Below, one piece after another: positions 30,201-37,883 of a stretch of 64,000 bases of DNA; position 1 is the stretch's first letter; each line of letters begins with the position of its first letter. The stretch comes from Sphingomonadaceae bacterium. Its GTDB lineage: Bacteria; Pseudomonadota; Alphaproteobacteria; Sphingomonadales; Sphingomonadaceae. The notes under the pieces are model-generated. The model was not told the origin of the DNA. It worked only from the letters and a program-made list of their open reading frames with translations, and ran no database searches. The stretch spans positions 1 to 64,000 of the forward strand of contig CANFXW010000003.1 in NCBI GenBank assembly GCA_947451145.1, read 5' to 3'. The translations under genes and the position numbers were made by a program.

Positions 30201-30456
30201 CCGAGCTGACTGCGGTCAAGGGAACAGGCGAGGCAAGATTGGGGTCACGCGCAATGCGCGAACCGGTGACGACAATGGCACCGGTTTCGTCTGAATCGCA
30301 AACACCGTTCAGGTTGGTGTCCTTGCATTCTTCTGTTGCAGGCGCAGCAGGCGCTTCATCAGCTGCCCAAGCGGCGGATGGCGCGATCAAGCCGGCCAGC
30401 ACGATCGGCAGCGCGGCGATTTCAAGACGGAGAGCAGTCTTGCGGTTGAATTTCAC
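27214..30456 (-). CDS. Large TonB-dependent outer-membrane receptor
   Basis: A 1080-residue receptor. The signal peptide is followed by an acidic segment CKDTNLNGVCDSDET (44-58) that looks like a calcium-loop (thrombospondin type 3-like) pattern closed by two Cys, then the TonB box IVVTG (61-65). The plug has SLGDALNDLPSIRS, LDLRGLGISRTLVLVNGRRH and DRVDVVTGGNSAIYGSDAVAGVVNFILKR. The beta-barrel ends in the classical aromatic residue (FFYAGFKASF). The start codon is GTG with AGGGGA seven bases upstream. Size and style match the large sphingomonad/Xanthomonas receptors for complex carbohydrates or peptides; the ligand is unknown. Confidence 0.95.
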   Translation of the reverse strand: MKFNRKTALRLEIAALPIVLAGLIAPSAAWAADEAPAAPATEECKDTNLNGVCDSDETGAIVVTGSRIARDPNLASPVPLTAVSSAQLVEQGKVSLGDALNDLPSIRSTYSQGNSTRFIGTAGLNLLDLRGLGISRTLVLVNGRRHITASPGDYLVDTNTIPVDLLDRVDVVTGGNSAIYGSDAVAGVVNFILKRNYEGLTVKGQGGISSQGDRGSYFVAGTYGKNFADGRGNIAISAEYAQARPLYFSDRDSLTGAFSGRCQFQTTDLQGAAGGEIGFSATDGIPDQTFVCGVKNAAISDGGTVGPLDASSSSTRRYLRFSPTGDLFIDTPTLSYAPVGSGNQLGGQGATLRNTGQMFAGLKRYSFNLLAHYDVSDAFRPYIEAKYVRVNAIQEGQPSFLNSGPQSVGGAAIRCNNGFLTAANLAILQANGFCSNVATSTINLARFNTDFGGRGEKHTRETYRIVAGVEGTFNEDWHYDVSVNYGQLKTKMDSVNNLLLFDVNGNPDGFNLASDAVLAPTGFTGSNFVLNAAGQKVICRINSTTNSRTDCVPINLFGVNQASPAALAFVNTTAHRDEKATEFDATASISGDLSQLFSLPGGPVGFALGAEYRAETASSAFDALTASGGTFLNAIQPFNPKKLTVKEAFGEINLPILKDSVLGKELSVHGAGRVSDYNTSTGTVWAWNADAIYAPIDDIKFRASFATSVRAPTQSDLFSPFSQNFAQLTDPCDSSSIGTGIRVQNCAAAGVPTTVTAAVSAACNGTAFNGAVGTPWRNCLALTSSTGFVSGGNPTLKAEKGRSVTLGVLLTPRWIPGFSFSADWYKIKVTDLIATLGAQTIVNLCYDSVSGINNPYCAVVNRNSTTGLFVQPAVISGGINFAAQKTEGIDFDAQYRHNFGNGVKLTLRGIATLVKRLDNFTDPTLPFVPNRQLGELGDPIFAANFYANIDVGNFSMSWTTRYLGPQSIGTWEAQHQYTGLCPTAGAFTGIAGADGRTCTPGTLTLLDPQNADLTKEVMYPSVFYHSMRMNLKMADNKFNFYVGMDNVFDTKPPLGLLGTAGGDPYDTTGRFFYAGFKASF

Positions 30457-30837
30457 GGTTAAGTCCCCTTAATTTCCCGGAACAAGGCATATTGTCCGGG
30501 CGCGACAGGCAAGGGGGCAGCGGTAAATGCGGAAGAACGCCGGGGCCGGGTGTCCGGCCATGGCGCATTTTCCGCGGCCAGCCCCCTGGCCGCTGATGCC
30601 CTGTTTGCTGGCCCAACTTGAATTTGGTTTCAATTGAAAATGTCGATTTTTGACGGATTGTGTCAACTCCGTGGCAGATTGTTGCAAATCGACCACACAT
30701 CGGCGTGCGGCTGCCATCGGCGGTTAACGGTCAATCGCCCGGGCGACTTAGGCATTGGCCGGCGCGCAACGCGGTTGACCGGCGAGTGCTCTGGCCTTTA
30801 ACTGAACGCTTAATTCCGTTTCGATAAAGGCATTTTC
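30457..30837. promoter_or_regulatory. Leader and divergent control region of the TonB receptor and SDR gene
   Basis: A 381-base gap without a credible gene. Next to the receptor start is an imperfect hairpin, CCCGGAACAA (30476-30485) with TTGTCCGGG (30492-30500). A perfect 8-bp stem GCGGCCAG/CTGGCCGC lies at 30574-30593. On the minus strand a TTGACA (30666-30661) could be a -35 box, about 200 bases before the receptor GTG, implying a long structured leader; no good -10 match is seen. The right half holds no obvious signal besides a probable SDR promoter. Confidence 0.4.
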
Positions 30838-31623
30838 ATGCAGCTTGATTCTTCAATTGCCGCAGTAGTTACCGGCGGTGCATCCGGTCTTGGCGCTGCG
30901 ACGGCGCGGGCACTGGCGGCAAAGGGCGTCAAGGTTGCCCTGTTCGATCTCAACGCCGAACTGGGTGAAGCGCTGGCGGCAGAGATCGGCGGCACCTTCT
31001 GCCAGGTCAACGTAACCGACGATGCCAGCGTCGATGCCGGTTTTGCCAAGGCACGCGCTGCGCACGGGCAAGAGCGGATCCTCGTCAACTGCGCCGGGAT
31101 CGGCAACGCGATGAAGACTGTCAGCCGTGACCGCGAGACGGGGGCGATCAAGCACTTCCCGCTCGATGTTTTCAACACGGTGATCCAGATCAACCTCGTC
31201 GGCACATTCCGCTGCATTGCCAAATCGGCTGCGGGCATGATCACGCTCGATCCGGTGGGTGAAGAGGGCGAGCGCGGGGCGATCGTCAACACGGCTTCGG
31301 CCGCAGCCGAAGATGGCCAGATCGGTCAGGCGGCCTATTCGGCATCGAAGGGCGGGGTTGTCGGCATGACCTTGCCTATCGCGCGCGACCTGATGAACGA
31401 AGGCATCCGGGTGAACACCATCTTGCCCGGCATCTTCGAAACACCGCTGCTGATGGGCCTGCCGGAAAAGGCGCGCGAGGTGCTCAATGCTTCGGTGCCG
31501 TTCCCCAAGCGCATGGGCCGTCCGCCCGAATATGCCAAGCTGGCGCTGGCGATGATCGAAAACCCCTATTTCAACGGCGAAGATGTGCGGCTTGACGGTG
31601 CCATCCGCATGCCTCCGAAGTAA
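30838..31623 (+). CDS. Short-chain dehydrogenase/reductase (3-hydroxyacyl-CoA dehydrogenase-like)
   Basis: A 261-residue classical SDR. The cofactor loop is TGGASGLG near residue 13, with D in ALFDLN suggesting NAD(H) preference, the NCAGIG motif (NAG equivalent) and the active site Ser in NTASAAAEDG with YSASK for Tyr and Lys. The DRETGAIKHFPLDVFNTVIQINLVGTFRCIAKSAAGM segment and the PPK tail resemble type 10 17-beta-hydroxysteroid/3-hydroxyacyl-CoA dehydrogenases. A role in fatty acyl or steroid oxidation is inferred. A TetR gene follows 17 bases later. Confidence 0.85.
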   Translation: MQLDSSIAAVVTGGASGLGAATARALAAKGVKVALFDLNAELGEALAAEIGGTFCQVNVTDDASVDAGFAKARAAHGQERILVNCAGIGNAMKTVSRDRETGAIKHFPLDVFNTVIQINLVGTFRCIAKSAAGMITLDPVGEEGERGAIVNTASAAAEDGQIGQAAYSASKGGVVGMTLPIARDLMNEGIRVNTILPGIFETPLLMGLPEKAREVLNASVPFPKRMGRPPEYAKLALAMIENPYFNGEDVRLDGAIRMPPK

Positions 31624-31640
31624 GGCGGATCGCGAAGTCC

Positions 31641-32285
31641 ATGCCCGCCGCAACTGCCGCCCGGTCTGACCCGCTTTCCGCGACGCCCGACGCGCGTTCG
31701 CTGTTGCTCGATACGGCGAGCATGCTGATGCGCGAAGGCGATACCGTGGATGTCTCGCTCTCCGAACTGTCGAAGCAATCGGGGCTCAATTCTGCACTGG
31801 TGAAGTACTACTTCGGCAACAAGGCCGGCTTGCTGGTCGCTCTGATCGAGCGCGAGTGGGAAGCCATCGTCCGCTCGGTTGATGCTCTGCTGGCCAAGGA
31901 TGTCGATCCCGAAACCAAGCTGCGCATCCACATGGCGGGCGTGGTCGATAACTTCTTCCGCACGCCCTATACCCACCGCCTGCTGATGCGCCTGATCCGC
32001 GAGAGCGAGCCGGTCGAGGCCCAGCGGCTGGCCGACAGCTATCTCAAGCCGTTGCTCGATGCCTATGACGCGCTGATTGGCGAGGGCGTGGCCAAGGGCG
32101 TGTTCCGCCCGGTCGATCCGCAACTGTTCTATTTCACCGTGATCGGCGCGGCTGACCGCTTTTTCTCCGCGCGGCTGGTGCTGAAACACTGTTCGGATAC
32201 CGATGTTCTCGACGAGGCGCTGCGTGACCGCTACCGTGCCCACCTCAATGAATTTGTTGTGGCCGGAATTCTGGTGGCCCGCTGA
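31641..32285 (+). CDS. TetR-family transcriptional regulator
   Basis: A 214-residue regulator. The N-terminal helix-turn-helix is clear: RSLLLDTASMLMREGDTVDVSLSELSKQSGLNSALVKYYFGNKAGLLVALIEREW, with the recognition helix ending in the TetR hallmark YYFGNKAGLL. The C-terminal ligand domain is helical. It stands between the SDR and an MTA-phosphorylase-type gene with gaps of 17 and 9 bases, so the three are probably co-transcribed. It may control the SDR and its effector could be an acyl-CoA, but this is inference. Confidence 0.88.
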   Translation: MPAATAARSDPLSATPDARSLLLDTASMLMREGDTVDVSLSELSKQSGLNSALVKYYFGNKAGLLVALIEREWEAIVRSVDALLAKDVDPETKLRIHMAGVVDNFFRTPYTHRLLMRLIRESEPVEAQRLADSYLKPLLDAYDALIGEGVAKGVFRPVDPQLFYFTVIGAADRFFSARLVLKHCSDTDVLDEALRDRYRAHLNEFVVAGILVAR

Positions 32286-32294
32286 GGTGAAGCA

Positions 32295-33167
32295 ATGAGC
32301 GCAGGCTGGCATATCGGGATTATCGGTGGATCGGGTCTGGCGCAGGGGATCGAACTGGATGATGCTCAGGAGATCGAGGTTTCCTCACCCTTTGGCGCGC
32401 CTTCGGGACCGGTAACCACCGGGCGGCTCTCCGGCGTTCGGGTGACCTTTCTCGCGCGGCACGGGGCAGGGCATGCGCTCAGTCCCTCAACCGTCAACTA
32501 CCGGGCCAACATCGACGTTCTGAAACGCTGCGGCGTAACTGATCTGCTGGCGCTTTCGGCGATTGGTTCGTTGCAAGAGGGCCTTGCGCCGGGCCATTTC
32601 ATTGCTGTGGACCAGATGATTGATCGCACGCAGGGCCGGGCGAACAGCTTTTTTGGGGCAGGGCTGGTGGCGCACGTCAGTATGGCGGACCCCACATGCC
32701 CGCGGCTCTCGGCGCTTGCTGCCGATGCGGCGGAGGCGGCTGGCGGCACGGTCCAGCGCGGCGGCTGCTATATCGCTATCGAAGGGCCGCAGTTCTCCAC
32801 CCGCGCCGAAAGCCACCTTTACCGGCAATGGGGAGCCCACGTTATCGGCATGACCGCCATGCCCGAAGCCCGCCTCGCGAGGGAAGCAGAGCTGCCCTAT
32901 GCCCTGCTCGGCATGGTCACCGATTATGATTGCTGGCGCGAGGGCGAAGCTGATGCCGATGTTACCCAGGTGCTGGCAGTGATGAAGGCAAACGCTGCAA
33001 CAGCACGGCAGGCTGTCCGCAAGCTGGCGGCATCATTGCCGCCAGAGCGCGATCCGAGCCCGATCGATCGCGCGCTGGATGGCGCGATCATGACCGCTCC
33101 CGGTGCGCGGGATGGCAAGCTGATGGCCATGCTCGATGCCGTTGCGGGCAGGGCTCTGCGCTATTAG
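32295..33167 (+). CDS. mtnP: S-methyl-5'-thioadenosine phosphorylase / purine nucleoside phosphorylase family
   Basis: A 290-residue PNP-family enzyme that cleaves the N-glycosidic bond of methylthioadenosine (or a purine nucleoside) with phosphate. It starts IGIIGGSGLAQG, the family opening. Phosphate and purine site segments are FLARHGAGHALSPSTVNYRANI, LLALSAIGSLQEGLAPGHFIAVDQMIDRT and YIAIEGPQFSTRAESHLYRQWGAHVIGMTAMPEARLAREAELPYALLGMVTDYDCW. The MTAP/MTIP/PNP split depends on a few residues I cannot settle by eye, so the gene symbol is tentative. It would recycle adenine and methionine sulfur. Confidence 0.88.
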   Translation: MSAGWHIGIIGGSGLAQGIELDDAQEIEVSSPFGAPSGPVTTGRLSGVRVTFLARHGAGHALSPSTVNYRANIDVLKRCGVTDLLALSAIGSLQEGLAPGHFIAVDQMIDRTQGRANSFFGAGLVAHVSMADPTCPRLSALAADAAEAAGGTVQRGGCYIAIEGPQFSTRAESHLYRQWGAHVIGMTAMPEARLAREAELPYALLGMVTDYDCWREGEADADVTQVLAVMKANAATARQAVRKLAASLPPERDPSPIDRALDGAIMTAPGARDGKLMAMLDAVAGRALRY

Positions 33168-33317
33168 TTTTGCAGCGCAGCGGACAGTTTTAGGGCTGAC
33201 TTGCGAAGTATCTTCTTGTCGGATCGGCATTCTTGATAGAATGGCTGCGTGCAGCGCAGAATTGTCGTAACATTATTTCTTGCACTAAAAACTAGTTGCA
33301 GTAGAAACGTTCTCGTT

Positions 33318-33773
33318 ATGCCAAGCAGAATCGCCAGACTCGCCGATTTCCTTCCTTACCTCATGTCGATTACGTCGAATGCGGTGAGCGGGCAGATAGC
33401 CGATGAATATCGCGCGCGGTTTGGCCTGCGAATTCCTGAATGGCGGGTGATTACCGTACTCGGCCACGTTGGCCCGCTGACCCAGCGCGATTTGGTCTCT
33501 GCCACGTTGATGGACAAGGTTGCCGTCAATCGCGCCTGCAAGGTTCTGGAGGAGCGCGGCATTGTCATGCGCAGTCCGAACGATCGTGACGGACGCTCGC
33601 ACCACCTCGAGCTGACTGAAGAGGGTCGCAAGGTCCATGCCGAAGTCATGCCGCTAACGTTTGAATCCTACGAGCGGATATTTGCCGATATCACTCTGGA
33701 AGAGCGCGAGGTGCTCAAGACGCTGCTCAACCGCATCCGCGATGGCGTGCGCAAGGTTGAAGGTACGATCTAG
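33318..33773 (+). CDS. MarR-family transcriptional regulator
   Basis: A 151-residue winged-helix regulator. Helix 1 is LADFLPYLMSITSNAVSGQIADEYRARFGLRIPEWRVITVLGHVGPLTQRDLVSATLMDKVAVNRACKVLEERGIV in outline (recognition helix around MDKVAVNRACKVL), with the wing at RSPNDRDGRSHHLELTEEGRKV. The ATG at 33318 gives normal family length. Upstream, AACTAGTT at about 33290-33297 is a small palindrome that could be an autoregulatory site, not proven. A strong terminator follows. Confidence 0.88.
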   Translation: MPSRIARLADFLPYLMSITSNAVSGQIADEYRARFGLRIPEWRVITVLGHVGPLTQRDLVSATLMDKVAVNRACKVLEERGIVMRSPNDRDGRSHHLELTEEGRKVHAEVMPLTFESYERIFADITLEEREVLKTLLNRIRDGVRKVEGTI

Positions 33774-33793
33774 AGCCAGTCGCCATTCCAAAG

Positions 33794-33829
33794 AAAAAGG
33801 GCGGCCCATTGGGACCGCCCTTTGTTTTT
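33794..33829. terminator. Bidirectional rho-independent terminator
   Basis: AAAGGGCGG (about 33797-33805) pairs with CCGCCCTTT (33815-33823) across a short loop, with an A-run on the left and TTTTT on the right. It serves the MarR gene on the plus strand and tadC (minus), the end of the pilus locus. Confidence 0.9.
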
Positions 33830-33849
33830 GGCGTCTGCCATTCGCGTCA

Positions 33850-34854
33850 TCACTTCGGGGTGTGCGAGAAGGCATCCATCAGCGAGCAGCCAGCCGGGCC
33901 GATGATGACCACAAACAGCACTGGCAGAATGAACAGAATCAGCGGCACGGTCATGATCGCCGGCAGACGGGCTGCCTTTTCTTCGGCGCGCATCATGCGC
34001 TCGTTGCGGAATTCGGCCGAGAGTACGCGCAGGGCCGAAGCCAGCGGCGTACCATAGCGCTCGGTCTGGATCATGGTCGTCACCACCCCGCGCACGGCTT
34101 CAAGATCGACGCGGTAGGCGAGGTTTTCAAAGGCGTGGCGGCGTTCGGTAAGGAACGACAGCTCGATCGAGGTCAGGGTAAATTCGTCACCCAGTTCCGG
34201 ATAGGCGCGGCCCAGTTCGCGGGCAACACGGCCAAAGGCAGCGTCGACAGTCAAACCGGCTTCGGCGCAGATCACCAACAGATCGAGCGCATCGGGAAGG
34301 CCCTTGCGGATCGCGTCGGTGCGCTTGGAGATCAGGTTCTTGAGGTAGATTTCCGGCCCCTTGTAGCCAAGGCCAAGAGCCGCAGCGAACAGCGCCAGCC
34401 GCTTGAGCGGGCCCCATTCCGGGAAGGTGTTTGTCCAATAGACCGCTGTCGCCGCCATCAGGCCGAACACCACTGGCAGAACCATGCGGGCGAAAATCAC
34501 CGCAACCGCATATTCCTTTTTGCGGATGCCGGCCTGGGCCAGCTTCTGCTGGATAACCTGAACCTGGCTTTCCTGCAGAACCTTGAGGCTCGCGAGGGTT
34601 TCGCGCATCTTTTCGGTCGTCTGGTTCTTGCGGACCAGGCTCTGGCGGCGCTTGCTGGCATTGGCGACAATACCGGCCTTGAGCTGCTCACGCCGCTCGT
34701 TCAGCGCCTTGACGCGCTTGGCCATCGGATCGCGGATGGTGACGGCCGAGTAAATGGCGAACATCACGGCGCAGGCTGCCACTGCCATCAGGATCGAACC
34801 GACCCAGATGACGTCGATGCCCATTACTGTGGGTCCTGGCGGGGTCTTCAACAT
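33850..34854 (-). CDS. tadC: Tad pilus inner-membrane platform protein TadC
   Basis: One of two GspF-type platform proteins of the Flp pilus machine. The 334-residue product has an N-terminal membrane helix, a coiled-coil region, another helix pair around ILMAVAACAVMF and VIFARMVLPVVFGLMAATAVYW, and a GspF domain: KGLPDALDLLVICAEAGLTVDAAFGRVARELGRAYPELGDEF, with a C-terminal hairpin IMTVPLILFILPVLFVVIIGPA. An internal ATG at 34824 (MGIDVIWVG) with AGGA nine bases upstream is an equally good start. It is last in the pilus operon. Confidence 0.9.
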   Translation of the reverse strand: MLKTPPGPTVMGIDVIWVGSILMAVAACAVMFAIYSAVTIRDPMAKRVKALNERREQLKAGIVANASKRRQSLVRKNQTTEKMRETLASLKVLQESQVQVIQQKLAQAGIRKKEYAVAVIFARMVLPVVFGLMAATAVYWTNTFPEWGPLKRLALFAAALGLGYKGPEIYLKNLISKRTDAIRKGLPDALDLLVICAEAGLTVDAAFGRVARELGRAYPELGDEFTLTSIELSFLTERRHAFENLAYRVDLEAVRGVVTTMIQTERYGTPLASALRVLSAEFRNERMMRAEEKAARLPAIMTVPLILFILPVLFVVIIGPAGCSLMDAFSHTPK

Positions 34855-34873
34855 GATACTTGCTGCTCCTCGC

Positions 34874-35845
34874 TCAGATTTCGAAGCTGACCATCTTGGC
34901 CATGATAAAGGCCCCGATGCTCATCCAGACTAGACCGCCGGTTCCGGCCACCATCAGGCGTTCGTCCTGAAAGAACTTGCCGATGTAGCCGGGGTTGATC
35001 CACCACAGCAGGGTGAACACGGCGAAAGGCAAACAGCCGACGATATAGGCAGAGGCCTTCGATTCAGAGCTCATGGCCCGGATCTTCAGCTTCATCTGCA
35101 TGCGCTTGCGAAGCACGTCCGAGAGGTTTGACAGGGTTTCCGCCAGGTTGCCGCCCGTTTCGCGCTGAATAGCCAGCGTGATGCAGAAGAACTGGAATTC
35201 GGGAATGGCAAGGCGATCGGCAGTGTCCTGCAGCGATTCGTCCATGGTCTTGCCGATCTTGATGCGTTCGGTGATCTGCTTGAATTCTTCGCCCACCGGG
35301 CCCGGGATTTCGCCCGAGATGACGCCCAGCGTCTCGGTAACCGGAAGGCCCGAGCGCAGCCCGCGCACGATCAGTTCGATGCCGTCAGGAAACTTGGTGA
35401 CGAAGTTGTTGATGCGGCGCTTGACCATGAAGTTCACCGCCATGTGCGGGAAACCGGCACCAATAGCGAGGCCGGCACCCAGCGACAGGACTGGCGCGCG
35501 CGACTTGAGATAGACGATCACCGTCACCACCAACCCCAGGATCAGCGATGTGTAAAGGTACTGGGTCAGGGTCCAGCTCAGGCCGGTGCGATGCAGCCGG
35601 ACATTGAGCGCATCAATGCGCGAGCTTGATCCGGCAATGGCGTGCACCTTGGGCTTGCGCTGGGCGACGGCCTTGCGCAGCTGCGCCTCAACCTTGTCGG
35701 TTGCGCTGTCAGAATGGCGGAAACGCAGCGCCTGCAAACGGCGCGCGCTCTCCTTGGCCGGGCTGGGGCCTGCAACAGCCATCCAGCCCACCACCATCAT
35801 TGCCATCAGCCCGCAGGCAATCAGCAGCAGTTGAATCAGGCCCAT
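34874..35845 (-). CDS. tadB: Tad pilus inner-membrane platform protein TadB
   Basis: The second platform protein (323 residues). It has an N-terminal membrane helix, a basic cytoplasmic stretch, two further helices and the GspF domain KFPDGIELIVRGLRSGLPVTETLGVISGEIPGPVGEEFKQITERIKIGKTMDESLQDTADRLAIPEFQFFCITLAIQRETGGNLAETLSNLSDVLRKR in outline, a textbook TadB. In most Tad loci cpaF (the ATPase) lies directly upstream. Here the 77 bases between cpaE and tadB hold no gene, so the motor must be encoded elsewhere or be missing. Confidence 0.93.
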   Translation of the reverse strand: MGLIQLLLIACGLMAMMVVGWMAVAGPSPAKESARRLQALRFRHSDSATDKVEAQLRKAVAQRKPKVHAIAGSSSRIDALNVRLHRTGLSWTLTQYLYTSLILGLVVTVIVYLKSRAPVLSLGAGLAIGAGFPHMAVNFMVKRRINNFVTKFPDGIELIVRGLRSGLPVTETLGVISGEIPGPVGEEFKQITERIKIGKTMDESLQDTADRLAIPEFQFFCITLAIQRETGGNLAETLSNLSDVLRKRMQMKLKIRAMSSESKASAYIVGCLPFAVFTLLWWINPGYIGKFFQDERLMVAGTGGLVWMSIGAFIMAKMVSFEI

Positions 35846-35922
35846 TCGCCCAAACTCCGCCTCAAGGCGTTTCCGCCCTCACTTGTGTTCCGGCCAGCGG
35901 TTGCTGACCGGGTCGCCAAAGG

Positions 35923-37212
35923 TCAGGCCGGGACCTGATCCTTGGCTGGTTCTTTCTTCTTCGCCAGCATCGACTTGAGATCGAGCTTGCCGAGCAGCGA
36001 CTTCTTGCCACCCTGAACGACCGGGGCGGCTTCTTCGCCGTCGCCGATTCCCAGCACGGTCTGGGCGATCTGGCGGACAACTGCGCCGCTCTTGGCCGAA
36101 CGGTTGGCTTCGGCGAAGGTCTGGCCCAGCTTGGCCGCATTCGAAGCGCCCTTGAGATCATACGGCAGGACAAAATTGACCTTCCGTTCGATCGAGGCTT
36201 CGAAATCGGCTCGGCTGATTTCCTGATTTTGCGCCTGCACCTTGTTGACGATAACAAAGGTCTGCACGTGGGCCGCATTGGCTTTTAGCCAGGACAGGAT
36301 GCGGATCGCGTCTCGCGCCGATGCCAGGGTGAATTCGGTCGCCAGTACAACCACGTTCACATCCGCCATCAGGTGCGGGAAGTTGATCAGCATATTGCGC
36401 GGCAGATCGATCACCGTCATCTCGAAAGCCTGACGGAATTCTTCTTCCAGCTGCACAAAGGCCGTGCCGTCGGTCATCAGAGGCGCATTGATCGGCGCCT
36501 CTGCCGAAAGGATCGACAGGTTGTCGTTGGCGCGGATCATGGCGCGTTCGATGAACAGACCGTCGATGCGGCTCGGGTTCTCGATCGCGTCGGTCAGGCC
36601 GCGGCCTGGTTCGAGATCGAGGCTGAGCGCGCCGGTGCCGAAGTGGACGTCGAGATCAAGCAGAGCCGTGGGCATCTTGTGATCGGTGCTGAACAACCAT
36701 GCCAGCGAGGTTGCCAGCATCGAGGCACCAACACCGCCGCGGGTGCCGACAATCGCCGTCGAGATGTGGCGCTTGGCCGTGCTCGCATCGGTCTGGCGCG
36801 GCTGTGAGAACACAGCCTGAGCCTGGATCAGCGCGTCGCGGATCTGGCCGGGCGAGAGCGGCTTCAGCAGATAATCGTGGATGCCGCTGGCAACCAGATC
36901 GCGATAGAGCCGCACGTCATTGACCTGCCCGACAGCGATAACCACCGTGCCGGGTTCGCAAACCTCGGCAAGGCCGTTGATGTCGTTAAGCGGATCGCCG
37001 CTTTCCGACAGATCGACCATCAGGATGTTGGGGCTGGCGGTGATCGAAAGTGACTGCACGGCATTGCGAAGGCCGCCCTTGTTGCACTTTTCGGGCTGCC
37101 AGCCCATTTCGATAACGACCGGGCGCAGCACTTCGAGCGCGGCTTCGTCGCACAGGAAGGCGGCGAAAGGATCGCGGTTGCCGGGCATGGATGATTTCCA
37201 GGGCGCGTTCAT
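35923..37212 (-). CDS. cpaE: Pilus assembly protein CpaE/TadZ (MinD-like localisation ATPase)
   Basis: A 429-residue protein with an N-terminal receiver-like domain (DLSESGDPLNDINGLAEVCEPGTVVIAVGQVNDVRLYRDLVASGIHDYLLKPLSPGQIRDALIQAQ) and a C-terminal ParA/MinD fold. The deviant Walker A is degenerate: GTRGGVGASMLATSLAWLF has Ala instead of the usual Lys-Thr/Ser, as is common in CpaE. LLDLDVHFGTGALSLDLEPGRG follows. It positions the pilus machine at a pole in other species. It sits between cpaD (3-base gap) and tadB. Confidence 0.92.
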   Translation of the reverse strand: MNAPWKSSMPGNRDPFAAFLCDEAALEVLRPVVIEMGWQPEKCNKGGLRNAVQSLSITASPNILMVDLSESGDPLNDINGLAEVCEPGTVVIAVGQVNDVRLYRDLVASGIHDYLLKPLSPGQIRDALIQAQAVFSQPRQTDASTAKRHISTAIVGTRGGVGASMLATSLAWLFSTDHKMPTALLDLDVHFGTGALSLDLEPGRGLTDAIENPSRIDGLFIERAMIRANDNLSILSAEAPINAPLMTDGTAFVQLEEEFRQAFEMTVIDLPRNMLINFPHLMADVNVVVLATEFTLASARDAIRILSWLKANAAHVQTFVIVNKVQAQNQEISRADFEASIERKVNFVLPYDLKGASNAAKLGQTFAEANRSAKSGAVVRQIAQTVLGIGDGEEAAPVVQGGKKSLLGKLDLKSMLAKKKEPAKDQVPA

Positions 37213-37215
37213 GCG

Positions 37216-37869
37216 TTATTCTCCCTTGCTCGAGCCGCCCTTGAGGCCGCCTTCGCCTGTCGGTGCTTTCGAACGGAATGTGCTGATCGCCTTGTCAGAG
37301 CTCATGATCGTGGTTTCGCTGGCACTCTTGTTACCCTTCACCAGATCCTGCGGATTGGCGATCATCGCAGCAAAGTTGCCGTTGACCGAGCAGCCATAGC
37401 CGCTCCAGCTGGCGTTGTTGAAGTTGCGATCGGTCTTGGAGTCCCAGTCGGGGCAATGCTGGACCGACGCCGTAGAGCGCGAAACAACGATGCGGACGGT
37501 GCCGGCGTTGACGTAGCCCGGGGTTTCCGGCGCGCTTTCGCTCAGCATCATCCCGAAGCGTGAAACCACAGCTTCAACCGAACTGCGTGTGCTGGCGCTG
37601 GCAACCGGATCATCGATAGCGATGCGATCGCCATAGTGCAGGTCGAGCGCTTCAAACCAGCCGGCCAAGCGGCGAGCTTCGGTTGGTGCAAGGCCATCGG
37701 GGCTGGCGACCAGATCGAAGGTATAGTTGGTGCGCTGGATAACCGGCTGATGCGGGCTTTCCAGGCTGCGGTTCACCGGCATGGTTGCCGTTGTGCAGCC
37801 GGCCAGCGCGATCGGGCCGAGCGTCATGAGGAGAGCGGTGCGGCTCATGCGGATGTGGCGTTTAAACAT
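37216..37869 (-). CDS. cpaD: Pilus lipoprotein CpaD
   Basis: A 217-residue outer-membrane-associated lipoprotein of the Tad machine. The signal ends in the lipobox LAGC (IALAGCTTA). The mature part contains the CpaD segments EARRLAGWFEALDLHYGDRIAIDDP, GTVRIVVSRSTASVQHCPDWDSKTDRNFNNASWSGYGCSVNGNFAAMIANPQDLVKG. I chose the ATG at 37869 because GAGGAAGG lies eight bases upstream; a GTG at 37878 adds three residues. It lies between cpaC and cpaE. Confidence 0.92.
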   Translation of the reverse strand: MFKRHIRMSRTALLMTLGPIALAGCTTATMPVNRSLESPHQPVIQRTNYTFDLVASPDGLAPTEARRLAGWFEALDLHYGDRIAIDDPVASASTRSSVEAVVSRFGMMLSESAPETPGYVNAGTVRIVVSRSTASVQHCPDWDSKTDRNFNNASWSGYGCSVNGNFAAMIANPQDLVKGNKSASETTIMSSDKAISTFRSKAPTGEGGLKGGSSKGE

Positions 37870-37883
37870 GTTTCTCACCTTCC

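Noticed and set aside
35846..35922. Remnant of cpaF between cpaE and tadB
   Set aside because: A short open stretch ends there in one frame, but its residues do not resemble the CpaF C terminus, so I do not call a pseudogene.
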